Shown here piece by piece: positions 1 through 9,167 of a stretch of DNA of 64,000 nt; positions within the stretch are counted from its first letter, which is position 1, and every line of letters starts with the position of its first letter. The notes under the pieces are model-generated. The model saw nothing but the letters and a program-made list of their open reading frames with translations. It did not search any database and was not told where the DNA came from. This DNA is from Acinetobacter sp. ANC 4204 (GTDB lineage Bacteria > Pseudomonadota > Gammaproteobacteria > Pseudomonadales > Moraxellaceae): NCBI RefSeq assembly GCF_002135205.1, contig NZ_NEFZ01000002.1, forward strand, positions 558,001 to 622,000, written 5' to 3'. The translations under genes were made by a program, and so were the position numbers.

Positions 1-1
1 T

Positions 2-817
2 TGGATTGCAGAAGAAATTAGCCCGAAAGATTTAGCTAAAACCATGGGGCTATATATTGCAGGCACAGCATTTGGTGGCATGATGGGACGTGTTGGCATG
101 GGTATTTTGACCGAGTTTTTCTCATGGCGTATTTCCATGGCGATTCTCGGCGGCATCTGTCTGTTCTGTGCATTAGGTTTTTTGAAACTCTTACCTAATT
201 CGCGAAATTTCACTGCCCAGCAAGGTCTCTCTTTTAAGTTCCATCTACATGCATGGTATGCACACTTAAGTCATACACGGCTGTTAAAAATTTATGTCAT
301 CGGTTTTTTGCTCACCAGTATCTTTGTCACTTTGTTTAATTATGTGACCTTTAGACTGTTTGCAGCACCCTATCATTTAAGCCAAACTCAGATCAGCCTG
401 ATCTTTTTATCTTATAGTTTGGGTATTATCTCCTCTTCTATCGCAGACCGAGTCGGCAAAAAGCAGGTGATGATTTTGGGCTTTTCATGCATGCTTTTAG
501 GCGTGCTACTCACCCTTTCTGCATCTTTATTTCTGATTATTCTTGGTATTGGCTGTGTGACCACTGGCTTTTTCATTGCCCATGCCATTGCCAGCAGTCG
601 CGTAGGCGAACTCGCAACATCCAATAAAGGCCACGCCACCTCCTTGTATCTGCTTTTTTATTATTTAGGTTCAAGCATTATAGGCGCCTATGGCGGAAAT
701 ATTTGGCAAAGCTATGGCTGGAATGGCATCGTTATCTTAAATATTTTTCTGATCCTAATTGCACTCATCGTTATTTTTTCAATAAAACCACTCCATTCAT
801 CCACCCCAACACCTTAG
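2..817 (+). CDS. MFS transporter, C-terminal part (5' end outside window)
   Basis: The reading frame is open from base 2 and continues through the ATG at 44, so the gene begins before the window. The visible 271 residues include an AEEISPKDLAKTMGLY-type cytoplasmic loop, a GTAFGGMMGRVG segment and about seven hydrophobic helices, which fits the second half of a 12-helix major facilitator. It should be an inner-membrane exporter or uptake carrier. The substrate cannot be told from this fragment. It ends 13 bp before the gamma-glutamylcyclotransferase-like gene, so the two may be co-transcribed. Confidence 0.85.
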   Translation, partial: WIAEEISPKDLAKTMGLYIAGTAFGGMMGRVGMGILTEFFSWRISMAILGGICLFCALGFLKLLPNSRNFTAQQGLSFKFHLHAWYAHLSHTRLLKIYVIGFLLTSIFVTLFNYVTFRLFAAPYHLSQTQISLIFLSYSLGIISSSIADRVGKKQVMILGFSCMLLGVLLTLSASLFLIILGIGCVTTGFFIAHAIASSRVGELATSNKGHATSLYLLFYYLGSSIIGAYGGNIWQSYGWNGIVILNIFLILIALIVIFSIKPLHSSTPTP

Positions 818-830
818 GAATTTCGACCTC

Positions 831-1166
831 ATGCAACAACACTTATTTGTCTACGGTACTTTAGCTCCCAATAAACCCAATGCCCATATTTTAGAAGCGA
901 TTGGCGGTACATGGCACAAAGGATCTGTGAAGGGATGGCTTAAAGAAGCTGGTTGGGGTGCAGAACTTGGCTTTCCTGGCCTGACACTGAGTCCAGATGG
1001 GCAAACTATTAATGGATATATTTTTAGTTCAGAACAATTAGATAGCCTGTGGAACAGCTTGGATGAGTTCGAAGGCAGTGAATATCAGCGTGTTTTAACT
1101 GAGGTCACTTTAGAGAATGGGCAAATACAACAGGCCTATGTCTATGCACTAAATCAGCACGTATAA
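831..1166 (+). CDS. gamma-glutamylcyclotransferase-like (YtfP/AIG2-type) protein
   Basis: A 111-residue protein starting LFVYGTLAPNKPN, the YGTL substrate-binding loop typical of the AIG2/GGCT fold. A later LDEFEG motif contains the acidic residue (Glu) that acts as general base in cyclotransferases. The length is normal for the small cytosolic single-domain members. Those may release 5-oxoproline from gamma-glutamyl peptides, but many bacterial members have no proven substrate. It follows the MFS gene by 13 bp and is followed by a strong hairpin. Confidence 0.8.
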   Translation: MQQHLFVYGTLAPNKPNAHILEAIGGTWHKGSVKGWLKEAGWGAELGFPGLTLSPDGQTINGYIFSSEQLDSLWNSLDEFEGSEYQRVLTEVTLENGQIQQAYVYALNQHV

Positions 1167-1248
1167 ATCGTATTTTTATGTAGCGAAGTCTCAAAAATTA
1201 AATGAAATCGAATACGGATGATTGCTCATTTAAGCTGATGTTTGAATG

Positions 1249-1285
1249 GTCTCAAAGTCAGTTACATACCAACTGACTTTGAGAC
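1249..1285. terminator. 15-bp perfect hairpin between convergent genes
   Basis: The arms at 1249-1263 and 1271-1285 (GTCTCAAAGTCAGTT and its reverse complement) enclose a 7-base loop. It lies between two convergent genes, where a bidirectional terminator is expected. Neither strand has a clear U tract after the stem, so it may act as a 3'-end stabiliser rather than a classical intrinsic terminator. Confidence 0.5.
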
Positions 1286-1297
1286 ATTAAACCAGTT

Positions 1298-3217
1298 TTA
1301 CTCTTTATAATGTTGTGTACTGTAGTGCTCAACAGGTAAGCGTGTTAACACCTTTTGTCCTTTCGCACCTGGCATGCTTTCGACATACTGTAAGAAAGCT
1401 TCAGCATAATCTAAACCCACATCAATCCGACGATCACCCGTGATACCTTTTAAACTGGTATAAAAGTCTTGACCATCGGCAAGGAAATTAATGGTAATCA
1501 CTTGATAAGTTTGGTTTACATTTAAAGGCAAATACTGTCCATCAGCATTTCGCACTTGTAAATTCGATACCCGTTGGCCTTTGGTTTGGGTTAAATCGAC
1601 ATCCCACGTTAAGCCCCCTGTATAGGGATAACTGCCAGTGTTGTTCAAAACCACGGCATCAATCGCGTCTTCTAAAGTTGATTTAATTTCCTGCCCCGTG
1701 GCTTGTAATTGCACCAATGTATTTTTAAAAGGCAAGACCGTATAAATTTTCTCAACCGTGATATCGCCTTGTGGTACATCGACTCTGACCCCGCCACCGT
1801 TTTGAATCGAAATATCCGCATTAAAATACTTTTTGCCTTGTTGTAAAAAGGCTTCTGCCACCAATTGTTGCACATCTCCACCATGTTGATTGGTGAAATC
1901 AGCTTTATTGCAAATATCTCCTAGACTTGAACGTGAGGCATCTCTAGTGGTGCCTGGAACACGACGTAAGCAAAGATTGCTTTCAGCTCTTGCTACAATT
2001 TCTTTGCCTAATAAATTTTTAGCCACTTTATACGGTTCTAAAATACTTAAAGCCGTCGCATCAGGCTGTACAATTTGTAAAGCATTGCTATTTTCAACAT
2101 CTTGCCTAATATGCGCGATTTCAGTTGTATTCAGTAGGACTGCATCTTTTGCGGTACGTTTAAAGTCATCACCAATCAATACATTGGCCTTACCTGTACA
2201 AGCATCAACTTTACCATTGGCGTCAAAGTTGACTTTTAACTGCCCCACCACATACGCATATTGCCATGCTTGTACTACGCAAACTTGATCACCCTCTTTA
2301 TTTTTCAATAAAGTTGGATAATCACCCTCAGGGGTGATGCCATAGTTCTTCAATTTTGCATCGGCCAATAAAGTATGCGAATCTCCGCCCACAATCACAT
2401 CAACTCCAGATAACTGCGTAGCCAGTTCTTTTTCCGCCCCGTAACCCAAATGCGACTGTACAATAATTTTATTGATGCCTTGCTGTTTTAGTTCATCAAT
2501 ATATTTCTGTGCAGTAGTCACTTCATCTTTAAATATTGTATCTGTATTTGGGCGTGATGCATTTTTGGTCTTATTGGCAATGGTGAGGCCAATCAATGCA
2601 ATTTTTTGCCCTTCTTTTTCTATAATGGTATACGGCTTCACCAAATCTGTTCGATACAACGGTGAACTTGCCCCAAACTCGACATTGGCACTGAGTATCT
2701 GAGTTTTAGTCTTACAACTGCCTTTATCGTTTAAAAAACCCATAAACTTTTGTAGACCAGCATCTGTATTATCAAATTCATGGTTGCCCAAGGTCATCGT
2801 ATCGAAACATACCGTATTCATAAGGTCTGCCTCGGCCTCACCTTCTTTCAAGGTAAAATAGAGATCCCCCGTTATGGCATCTCCTGCGTGAATTTTGATT
2901 GCATTTTTCTCACGACTCGCCAAATCATTCATCAATGCTGTGACTCGTGCAAAACCACCATTCGAGACTTGGATTTCCTCTCGCTTTCCTGCCGAAGTTT
3001 CTAACATTAATTTTACCGTCTCCTCATCTAAGTGTGAGTGGCTATCATTAATGTGGAGAAGATTGACTTCGAGTGCTTTATTCTGCACGTCAGGTGCAGT
3101 ATTGTTTTTATTATCGTCGTCATTACATCCAACAAGTACGCTGCTACACAATAAAAAACCACCACTCAAACTTAACAGCTTAATGGCTCTATTTCGAAGA
3201 ATCACGGTTGTCCCCAA
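1298..3217 (-). CDS. lipoprotein 5'-nucleotidase / metallophosphatase (UshA/NadN family)
   Basis: A 639-residue protein with a lipoprotein signal peptide (lipobox LVGC, Cys31). It has the calcineurin-like metal motifs in order: HINDSHSH (about 55-62), HAGD (110-113), GNHE (144-147), SHLG and GGDSHT. A C-terminal 5'-nucleotidase domain contains NGGGVRVD and the typical TGQEI segment. Such enzymes hydrolyse extracellular nucleotides, UDP-sugars or NAD in the periplasm to salvage nucleosides and phosphate. The lipobox suggests outer-membrane anchoring. It stands alone, with about 260 bp of AT-rich DNA upstream. The exact substrate is not visible. Confidence 0.85.
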   Translation of the reverse strand: MGTTVILRNRAIKLLSLSGGFLLCSSVLVGCNDDDNKNNTAPDVQNKALEVNLLHINDSHSHLDEETVKLMLETSAGKREEIQVSNGGFARVTALMNDLASREKNAIKIHAGDAITGDLYFTLKEGEAEADLMNTVCFDTMTLGNHEFDNTDAGLQKFMGFLNDKGSCKTKTQILSANVEFGASSPLYRTDLVKPYTIIEKEGQKIALIGLTIANKTKNASRPNTDTIFKDEVTTAQKYIDELKQQGINKIIVQSHLGYGAEKELATQLSGVDVIVGGDSHTLLADAKLKNYGITPEGDYPTLLKNKEGDQVCVVQAWQYAYVVGQLKVNFDANGKVDACTGKANVLIGDDFKRTAKDAVLLNTTEIAHIRQDVENSNALQIVQPDATALSILEPYKVAKNLLGKEIVARAESNLCLRRVPGTTRDASRSSLGDICNKADFTNQHGGDVQQLVAEAFLQQGKKYFNADISIQNGGGVRVDVPQGDITVEKIYTVLPFKNTLVQLQATGQEIKSTLEDAIDAVVLNNTGSYPYTGGLTWDVDLTQTKGQRVSNLQVRNADGQYLPLNVNQTYQVITINFLADGQDFYTSLKGITGDRRIDVGLDYAEAFLQYVESMPGAKGQKVLTRLPVEHYSTQHYKE

Positions 3218-3439
3218 TGCTTATTTATTAAACAACCATCATGCAAGGGCACCGTTTAAAATTCGTGACACTGGTGAAATATTCTTAATATTATTTACAT
3301 TACTTTGATATTTAAACAGTTTTTCTATAACTTATACCAACATGGTTTTACCAAACGATTAAATATAATTCAGTTTCTGCATTATTATGTAATATAAATT
3401 ATAGTAATCAACGCTATATTTCCCTATATTAGTCACATA

Positions 3440-3458
3440 ACTATTGATAATCATTGTA
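3440..3458 (+). promoter_or_regulatory. Fur-box-like sequence
   Basis: ACTATTGATAATCATTGTA matches the 19-bp Fur consensus GATAATGATAATCATTATC at 14 positions, including the uninterrupted core GATAATCATT. It lies 22-40 bp upstream of the pilin-like gene at 3480. This is a by-eye match in an AT-rich region; Fur binding is inferred. Confidence 0.4.
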
Positions 3459-3479
3459 GTCTCGTGGAGACAGTACACC

Positions 3480-3950
3480 ATGAAACTTTTCAAATATTCT
3501 TTCGCAATTCTTGCCGTCATTTCTGTTTCGGCGTATACCATGAGTGATCGTCAATCCTCACAATTTAAAGTTAAAATGCAAGTTACAGAAATTTGCGATA
3601 TTGGAACAGGCAGTACTTCGGATATTGATTTTGGAACAGTGACTCGTAATGCACAGAATGTGCAAGCGACAGGAAGTTTAAATGTTTATTGTACCAATGG
3701 AACACCCTATAACATTGCGTTAAACAGCAATGGCAGTTTAAAACATAGTAATGATATTTCTATACAAATTCCTTATCAGCTATACCAAGATGCTGCCATG
3801 AGTAAAGAATGGGGCAATATTGCAGACAATCGTTTGTCTCAACAAGGTACTGGGCAAACGCAAAATATTACCATTTGGGGAAAAGTTCCCAATGCTAATG
3901 TTCCTGCAGGACAATATAGTGACAAAGTGACCGCAACCATTACCTATTAA
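3480..3950 (+). CDS. spore-coat-U (SCPU) domain protein, pilin-like
   Basis: A 156-residue secreted protein. The ATG at 3480 is preferred over the in-frame upstream start at 3444 because it begins a standard signal peptide (MKLFKYSFAILAVISVSAYT) and follows GTGGAG. The mature part has the SCPU/archaic pilin pattern: paired cysteines (EICDIG and VYCTNG), DIDFGTV, a QLYQD-type segment and a C-terminal VTATITY donor-like strand. It faces, and converges on, the pilus operon to its right. A Fur-like box sits just upstream. It could be a pilin of the neighbouring system or a separate surface subunit. Confidence 0.75.
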   Translation: MKLFKYSFAILAVISVSAYTMSDRQSSQFKVKMQVTEICDIGTGSTSDIDFGTVTRNAQNVQATGSLNVYCTNGTPYNIALNSNGSLKHSNDISIQIPYQLYQDAAMSKEWGNIADNRLSQQGTGQTQNITIWGKVPNANVPAGQYSDKVTATITY

Positions 3951-3973
3951 GCTTACAAGGAATAATGAGCAAC

Positions 3974-4951
3974 TTAGTAAGTTAAAGTGACTGTGATTGT
4001 ATCGGAGTATTGTCCAACACTTGTGATCGTTTGAGCTGGAACAGCTGCATACACAGGAACACTCTGGTTATCTACAGGATAAAAAACATTCGCCTGCCAT
4101 ATTTGTGAACGACTAACATCTTTATATAAATTGTACTGAATATAACTTCCCACTGCATTTCTCATTCGTCTTTGGCTTCCTTGCGCATTTACGCCATTAT
4201 CCAAACTAACTTGCATACTGGTTCCTGTTGGACAAGCCAAACGAATAAGTCCTGAACCAAATAATGGGGTGTTTAATTGCTCAACAGCTCCAAAGTCAAT
4301 ATCCGTAGCCGATTGGATTAAACAACTATTTTCATAATTGGAGTTAACGATGAGATTATTATTTCCTGTATTTGAATTTGCAAAAACCTCTTCATTGCTG
4401 GGTATTGCAGAACCATAACGAAAAGCAGAATAAAGTTTCAGATTTACACTATTTGTGGTGTAACTTCTCGCAGGAACCACTTGCCCAGCGAGCACTTGTC
4501 CATATATTTTAATTTGAGTACTTGCATTCGCCTGGCCAGCCTCGACTTGAAAAGTCTGGCACTGCGCCTGACTTTTACGGTCTGAACCTGGAATTTTGTA
4601 CGTTCGCGCAGCATCATAGTACAAATGATAATTGAGCAGTGTTTCAGGATTATAGCTAATCATACTACGAGGATCATTCCCCGAAGGAGATGTACTATCA
4701 ATTGCTAAACACATTTTATATGTGACTGGCTGACTCCAATTAGAGTTACAGCTAACCGTGACGTCCGTTGAGGCAGTAGAAGAACCTTGAGCATTTGCAG
4801 TACCTAAACTGAGAGTCGCCCCCCCAATCCAGCAGCTTTCTGCATACGCAGGCGAATAGATCAGCCCACAACTAAGGAGCAACAAGCCAATACAAGCCAA
4901 ATACTGGCTAGAATAGTTCATTTTAAACCAGTGACTGTAGTTTACTGACAT
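3974..4951 (-). CDS. two-domain SCPU protein, probable tip subunit of archaic pilus (CsuE-like)
   Basis: A 325-residue exported protein, last gene of the pilus operon. It has two SCPU-like halves: the first with SCWIGG and SLGTANAQG, the second with ENSCLIQSATDIDFG and a C-terminal QYSDTITVTLTY strand. Two-domain subunits at this operon position are tip adhesins in Csu-type pili (CsuE is similar in size). The start overlaps the usher stop by 10 bp, implying translational coupling. The N-terminal domain would face outward, and the C-terminal domain would be complemented by the next subunit. The ligand is unknown. Confidence 0.75.
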   Translation of the reverse strand: MSVNYSHWFKMNYSSQYLACIGLLLLSCGLIYSPAYAESCWIGGATLSLGTANAQGSSTASTDVTVSCNSNWSQPVTYKMCLAIDSTSPSGNDPRSMISYNPETLLNYHLYYDAARTYKIPGSDRKSQAQCQTFQVEAGQANASTQIKIYGQVLAGQVVPARSYTTNSVNLKLYSAFRYGSAIPSNEEVFANSNTGNNNLIVNSNYENSCLIQSATDIDFGAVEQLNTPLFGSGLIRLACPTGTSMQVSLDNGVNAQGSQRRMRNAVGSYIQYNLYKDVSRSQIWQANVFYPVDNQSVPVYAAVPAQTITSVGQYSDTITVTLTY

Positions 4952-7311
4952 ACGATTTGCCCCAAATCACTATAACCATTTAAAGTTTCAAGATCTGGCA
5001 ACTTTACTCTGCACTGCTTGAGCTGATCACCTATATATAGGGTATTATTTTTTACATTATCCAAATACACCATACCATCATGCGCCACAATAGTCGTCGG
5101 TTGAAGTTGCTCATTTGGTTTTTCTTGCCAGACAGAAGTTCCTACCGAAAGGTTATTTCCTTGCAAATCGACCACTTGAAGTTGTACTGATTTGACCTGA
5201 TACATCGGGAATCGAATAAATACCCCGCTCGACTGCCGAGGAACTGTATCCTGCTGGGTCGTTTCAATTTTTAAATTGATCGGTAAATCCAAAGTATCTA
5301 CAGCCACACTGTTATGTTGATATGGATTTAAATAATCAAGCAGTAAATAACCTTTCCGATTTGTTTTGCCAATTAAACGATTTTCTAAACGTACAGGTAC
5401 ATCTGCAACTTGATCTGTTGAAACAACTGCAAATGAACCATTGCCCAGACGTTTAGCTAATACTGTATCTTTTAAAATCACCAACCCACCACTCACAGAA
5501 GCATAAGCACTGGTATTATTTTGTTGATCAGATTCGGTATGTTGCACATTAAATTGTGCCAAACCATAACGTCCTAAATAATCCAACTGCCCCTGAAATT
5601 GTGAATATTGCTCAGTATGGTTGGCTAAAGCTTGCCAACCTAAACCACCTTGGTCTTGATCCACAGAATGTAAAACATTCAGACTCATTTGGTTTTGGTC
5701 ATTGCTACGCTGAGCGGTAAGTGTCGCAGAATTACGCTTTGCCCATGGTAAATTTAAAGATAGATAATAACTATTCTCTTTATTTAACAAGTCACGGCTA
5801 TAACTCAAACTCAAGTTCATTCGTCGCGGTAAAATATAAGACCAGTTGAGCAAAACAAAACGATTACTCGCTTGATCTATGTATTCCTGCTGAATATAGC
5901 TACCGCCAAATTGTCCAAATTTAGTATTTAGTCCCATATAAAATTGATCGGACTGGCTTGCAAATGTTGCATCGTTTAAGCTTGCAATATCATTAAACTG
6001 TCCGAACTGACGTAGGCCATTATAGTTTAGACTGAGCAATGCGGAGTTCCAGCTATAGCCAAAACCCAACAATTGACCTTGTTGCTCGGATGTATGGCTA
6101 TAAGCATAGGAAACATTGATTTGCCCTGCGCGCTTGCCTAATTGATAAACTGTTCCTAAACCTGCTTGTTGCAATTGTTCCGTAAGCTCGGCATGCGTTT
6201 CTACTGTGAAAGTATTACTTAGCCCATAACGATAATTTCCACTAAAAGCGGGATCATTCGCATAATCAAAAGAAGATAGACCATAATTAAGCTTAGGATA
6301 ACCCAAGTTCAAAGACCAATCATTTAGTCCCTGTGCCAATAAATGATTGGCACGATACAAAGAAAAACTTTGAACTTGCTGCTGACCATTGATGTTGGTA
6401 ATGACCATCTGGGCATTTCCAGCCCCCGTAATACTCGGGATGGTTTGGATATCAAATTGCCCTGGTACCACATTTTGTGAAGATTGCTTGATCCCATTAA
6501 TAATTAGATCAATTTGAGAGGGCAAAGTCACCTGACCCTTAAAACTCATTAAGGGCGTGGTTACCGTATAAGGCTGTAATGCAAAGTTTTTAGATATGCT
6601 CAAACCGCTCAAACGCGTTGAACGTGTCCATGTAAGCGCATCACTTTGAGCATCACCTAAACGCAATCGCAGCAATTGATTTGGAAAATCTTTTTCCCAA
6701 TACGTATCAAGTATTTGACCATCAGTCGCGACATGATCTCGATACTGATAATTTCCTGACAGACTTAAAACGCCATTAAATAAGCCAAAATAGCGTAGCT
6801 CATTCCAACCATTAAATGAAAAAACATCATCATTTTGTTGGGCAAATGCCGTGTAGTTAAGTAACAGCCCCTTTTTTTCTTGTAATGGGTTGATACTGGC
6901 GGCAGGTAAAGCTTGATAACCATATTGGTTTTGTCCGCTTAACAACTCAACGGGCACTTGTATTGATATTTTCTGATTCAAATTATCATACTGATAGCTC
7001 AATCCATTAATTTGATCAAGCGCAATATAAGTAGCTTGATCTATGAGCATTTGCGGAGCATCCGCATGAATGGCAAAACTATCTAAAGATGCACGGTCTA
7101 TATAAAGCTGTTGACCTCGTTGCAGGAAATGACCAATTTGTGGCTGAACAGACTGATTAAGTTCGACATCCAAGTATAAGTCTTGCTGGATTTCACTTGC
7201 TTGCTCTGGGGAGTCCGACTCTGCAAAAACGTGAGGAGCAATAACAATAATTAGCCCTGCACAGAGTAAACGACCGACTCGAACGTTCAATGAAGAAACT
7301 CCCAAAGACAT
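4942..7311 (-). CDS. outer-membrane usher of archaic chaperone-usher pilus (CsuD-like)
   Basis: A 789-residue protein with a signal peptide ending near HVFA, then an N-terminal periplasmic domain (LYLDVELNQS). A long beta-barrel region follows with plug elements (FKGQVTLPSQIDLIINGIKQ begins the plug region). The C-terminal domains end in a conserved cysteine (GQIVCQ). It would secrete and polymerise chaperone-bound subunits at the outer membrane. It begins 6 bp after the chaperone stop and overlaps the tip gene, so chaperone, usher and tip form one tight transcription unit. The length is typical of archaic ushers. Confidence 0.85.
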   Translation of the reverse strand: MSLGVSSLNVRVGRLLCAGLIIVIAPHVFAESDSPEQASEIQQDLYLDVELNQSVQPQIGHFLQRGQQLYIDRASLDSFAIHADAPQMLIDQATYIALDQINGLSYQYDNLNQKISIQVPVELLSGQNQYGYQALPAASINPLQEKKGLLLNYTAFAQQNDDVFSFNGWNELRYFGLFNGVLSLSGNYQYRDHVATDGQILDTYWEKDFPNQLLRLRLGDAQSDALTWTRSTRLSGLSISKNFALQPYTVTTPLMSFKGQVTLPSQIDLIINGIKQSSQNVVPGQFDIQTIPSITGAGNAQMVITNINGQQQVQSFSLYRANHLLAQGLNDWSLNLGYPKLNYGLSSFDYANDPAFSGNYRYGLSNTFTVETHAELTEQLQQAGLGTVYQLGKRAGQINVSYAYSHTSEQQGQLLGFGYSWNSALLSLNYNGLRQFGQFNDIASLNDATFASQSDQFYMGLNTKFGQFGGSYIQQEYIDQASNRFVLLNWSYILPRRMNLSLSYSRDLLNKENSYYLSLNLPWAKRNSATLTAQRSNDQNQMSLNVLHSVDQDQGGLGWQALANHTEQYSQFQGQLDYLGRYGLAQFNVQHTESDQQNNTSAYASVSGGLVILKDTVLAKRLGNGSFAVVSTDQVADVPVRLENRLIGKTNRKGYLLLDYLNPYQHNSVAVDTLDLPINLKIETTQQDTVPRQSSGVFIRFPMYQVKSVQLQVVDLQGNNLSVGTSVWQEKPNEQLQPTTIVAHDGMVYLDNVKNNTLYIGDQLKQCRVKLPDLETLNGYSDLGQIVCQ

Positions 7312-7317
7312 AAGATA

Positions 7318-8067
7318 TCAAGGAGATATAGGAAGTTCTTGTTCCCGAACATCCATATTTACAACTGCTACAAATTTTCCATTAGGTTTGACATTTATCG
7401 TAGCAGGAATAGACCATTGCATACTTTGACCACTCAGCACATACCCCATGAGTCCTTTTTGGATGGGTGTTTTTTGCCCCTGCGCATCAACATAGGCAAA
7501 CTGGCTAAAACGTTTATAGTGCGGAGACAGGTTAGTAACCGTTAATTTGTTCGCATTGTATTTAAATGTCATGCCATTGAGCGAGGTTACACCTTGTTGA
7601 ATGACATCAGTGCTTGAGGCCTTAAAAAATACAGGAATTGAATATTTCAGCAACAACTGAAGACCACTTTGCTTTTCTGCTTGAGGGTTCGGTAGCTCAT
7701 CAACAATCAAACGATAAGCTTGCTCAGATGGGTTATTGCTTGCAGTACTACGAATAAGACGAACCAACTGTCTTTGGCCTGCGGGAATCGTCAATACCAT
7801 TGGGCTTGCGATCAGATCTTTAGACGGGGTTAAAATATCTTGATTATTGGTTTGCGTCCAAGCATTTACTCGAACTTGACCTTGGATGGCTTCATCCCCA
7901 GTATTGGTTAACCAAAGTTCTTTGACTTTTTCTTGAGGCGAAAATTCCAATAAAATAGGCGCAACCTGCAAACTTGCAGCATGCGCCTGTATCATAAAAA
8001 TACTCGTTGCCAATATACCTAAGCTACACTTACGCAGTACATTTGACCAACGCGACGTATTTTTCAT
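7318..8067 (-). CDS. periplasmic pilus chaperone (CsuC-like, archaic type)
   Basis: A 249-residue protein with a signal peptide ending near QAHA, followed by the PapD-like first domain (LQVAPILLEFSP, LWLTNTGDEAIQGQVRVNAW, PAGQRQLVRLIR). The second immunoglobulin-like domain ends in VNMDVRE. The Arg/Lys-rich RQLVRLIR strand corresponds to the subunit-binding G1 strand region. It should fold pilin subunits by donor-strand complementation and deliver them to the usher encoded 6 bp downstream. The pilin gene upstream is 43 bp away. Confidence 0.85.
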   Translation of the reverse strand: MKNTSRWSNVLRKCSLGILATSIFMIQAHAASLQVAPILLEFSPQEKVKELWLTNTGDEAIQGQVRVNAWTQTNNQDILTPSKDLIASPMVLTIPAGQRQLVRLIRSTASNNPSEQAYRLIVDELPNPQAEKQSGLQLLLKYSIPVFFKASSTDVIQQGVTSLNGMTFKYNANKLTVTNLSPHYKRFSQFAYVDAQGQKTPIQKGLMGYVLSGQSMQWSIPATINVKPNGKFVAVVNMDVREQELPISP

Positions 8068-8110
8068 GCCGATACCCTTTTCGTGAAGAATATCCTTACG
8101 ATAGCAAAAA

Positions 8111-8587
8111 TTAATACGTTACTGTAGCGGTAACCGTGTCGATATATTTACCTGCTCGAACATTTGTTGAACCAGATACTTTTGCAACAACAGGAATAGC
8201 CTGTACGCTACCTGAACCTACACCTGAGTATAGATTACTATTATTATCCCACTGGCTTTTGTCACTTGTATTTTGGAATAACTGATATGCGATGCTAGAT
8301 GAAGTATCTGTCTCATGTGTCATTTTCCCACTGCCTGCTAAACCCACTTTATATGGTGTTTGGCTTGTACAAGTAACATTTAATGTTCCTGTTTTATCAT
8401 TTGCAGCCACAGCACTGTTTACACTACCAAAATCAATATCAGTGGCATTGATTGCACAAGTAGAAAGCACTTCAATTTTCACTTTAAAGTCAGCAGTTGC
8501 CGTTTTTGAAGTGGTAGCCGCATTTGCCTGTCCAGCTAAAACTAAACCAGCAGAAGCCAATAATGCAGTAGTAAGAAAATTTTTCAT
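8111..8587 (-). CDS. major SCPU pilin of archaic pilus (CsuA/B-like)
   Basis: A 158-residue exported subunit. The signal peptide is MKNFLTTALLASAGLVLAGQANA. The mature protein has the SCPU pattern STCAINATDIDFGSV, a second cysteine in LNVTCTSQTPYKVGL and a terminal YIDTVTATVTY strand. It is the first gene of the operon pilin-chaperone-usher-tip. It resembles the lone pilin-like protein encoded at 3480-3950 in size and motif order. Only one small pilin precedes the chaperone here, whereas the csu operon has three (A/B, A and B). Confidence 0.8.
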   Translation of the reverse strand: MKNFLTTALLASAGLVLAGQANAATTSKTATADFKVKIEVLSTCAINATDIDFGSVNSAVAANDKTGTLNVTCTSQTPYKVGLAGSGKMTHETDTSSSIAYQLFQNTSDKSQWDNNSNLYSGVGSGSVQAIPVVAKVSGSTNVRAGKYIDTVTATVTY

Positions 8588-9167
8588 ATAACGACCTAAA
8601 ACTATTAAATTAGATAATCAAAAAGCAATCGCCATGAATAACATTGCTTTTTATAGATACTTTTTTATATAGAGGTTCACACATATAAAAAGTAATCGTG
8701 AAATCTATCACATTTTTTAAAATTTTCAATAATTTTTTTTATTTTTTGGCATTTTTTGTTATTTTCATCATTTTTATTTATCTAATAGTGAGGCCATACG
8801 CATAGTAGAAGATTATAGATTTTGGAGCACAATTTTGTTCTAAAATCCCATAAACGAGTGAGGTAATCGCTTAAAAATTAAAAATAAATGATGATATGTA
8901 GAATAGAAAATTCAGCTTCATACTGCGTTTTAAAACTCGATAAACATGATTGCTATCAATAATCCATTGCCCTTCTAAACCAACCATTCGTCGTAGATTC
9001 AAGCTAATTTAATCAGGACAAAAAGCGGATAAAGGAACACGGCTCTTCATGTGTTATTCAGTTCATCTACATACTGAAGAAGTGATGTAGACATTGAACG
9101 ATCTTCAGGACGACTGAATGTGATTTAAAACGAAAAAGCACCGAATACATTTCATATCATCTTCGTT
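8588..9167. other. gene-free AT-rich region between pilus and malonate operons
   Basis: The right-hand end (8588-8800) is very AT-rich and should hold the leftward promoter of the pilus operon. The rest has no long frame. On the minus strand two short stretches look faintly protein-like between stops: one around 9040-9125 ending LLQYVDELNNT, and one around 8875-9005 containing RRMVGLEGQW. They could be remnants of a decayed gene, but I cannot identify a family. Confidence 0.4.

Noticed and set aside
1890..3308. Several plus-strand frames of 74-137 residues
   Set aside because: They lie antisense inside the 5'-nucleotidase gene, lack ribosome-binding sites and show no domain pattern.
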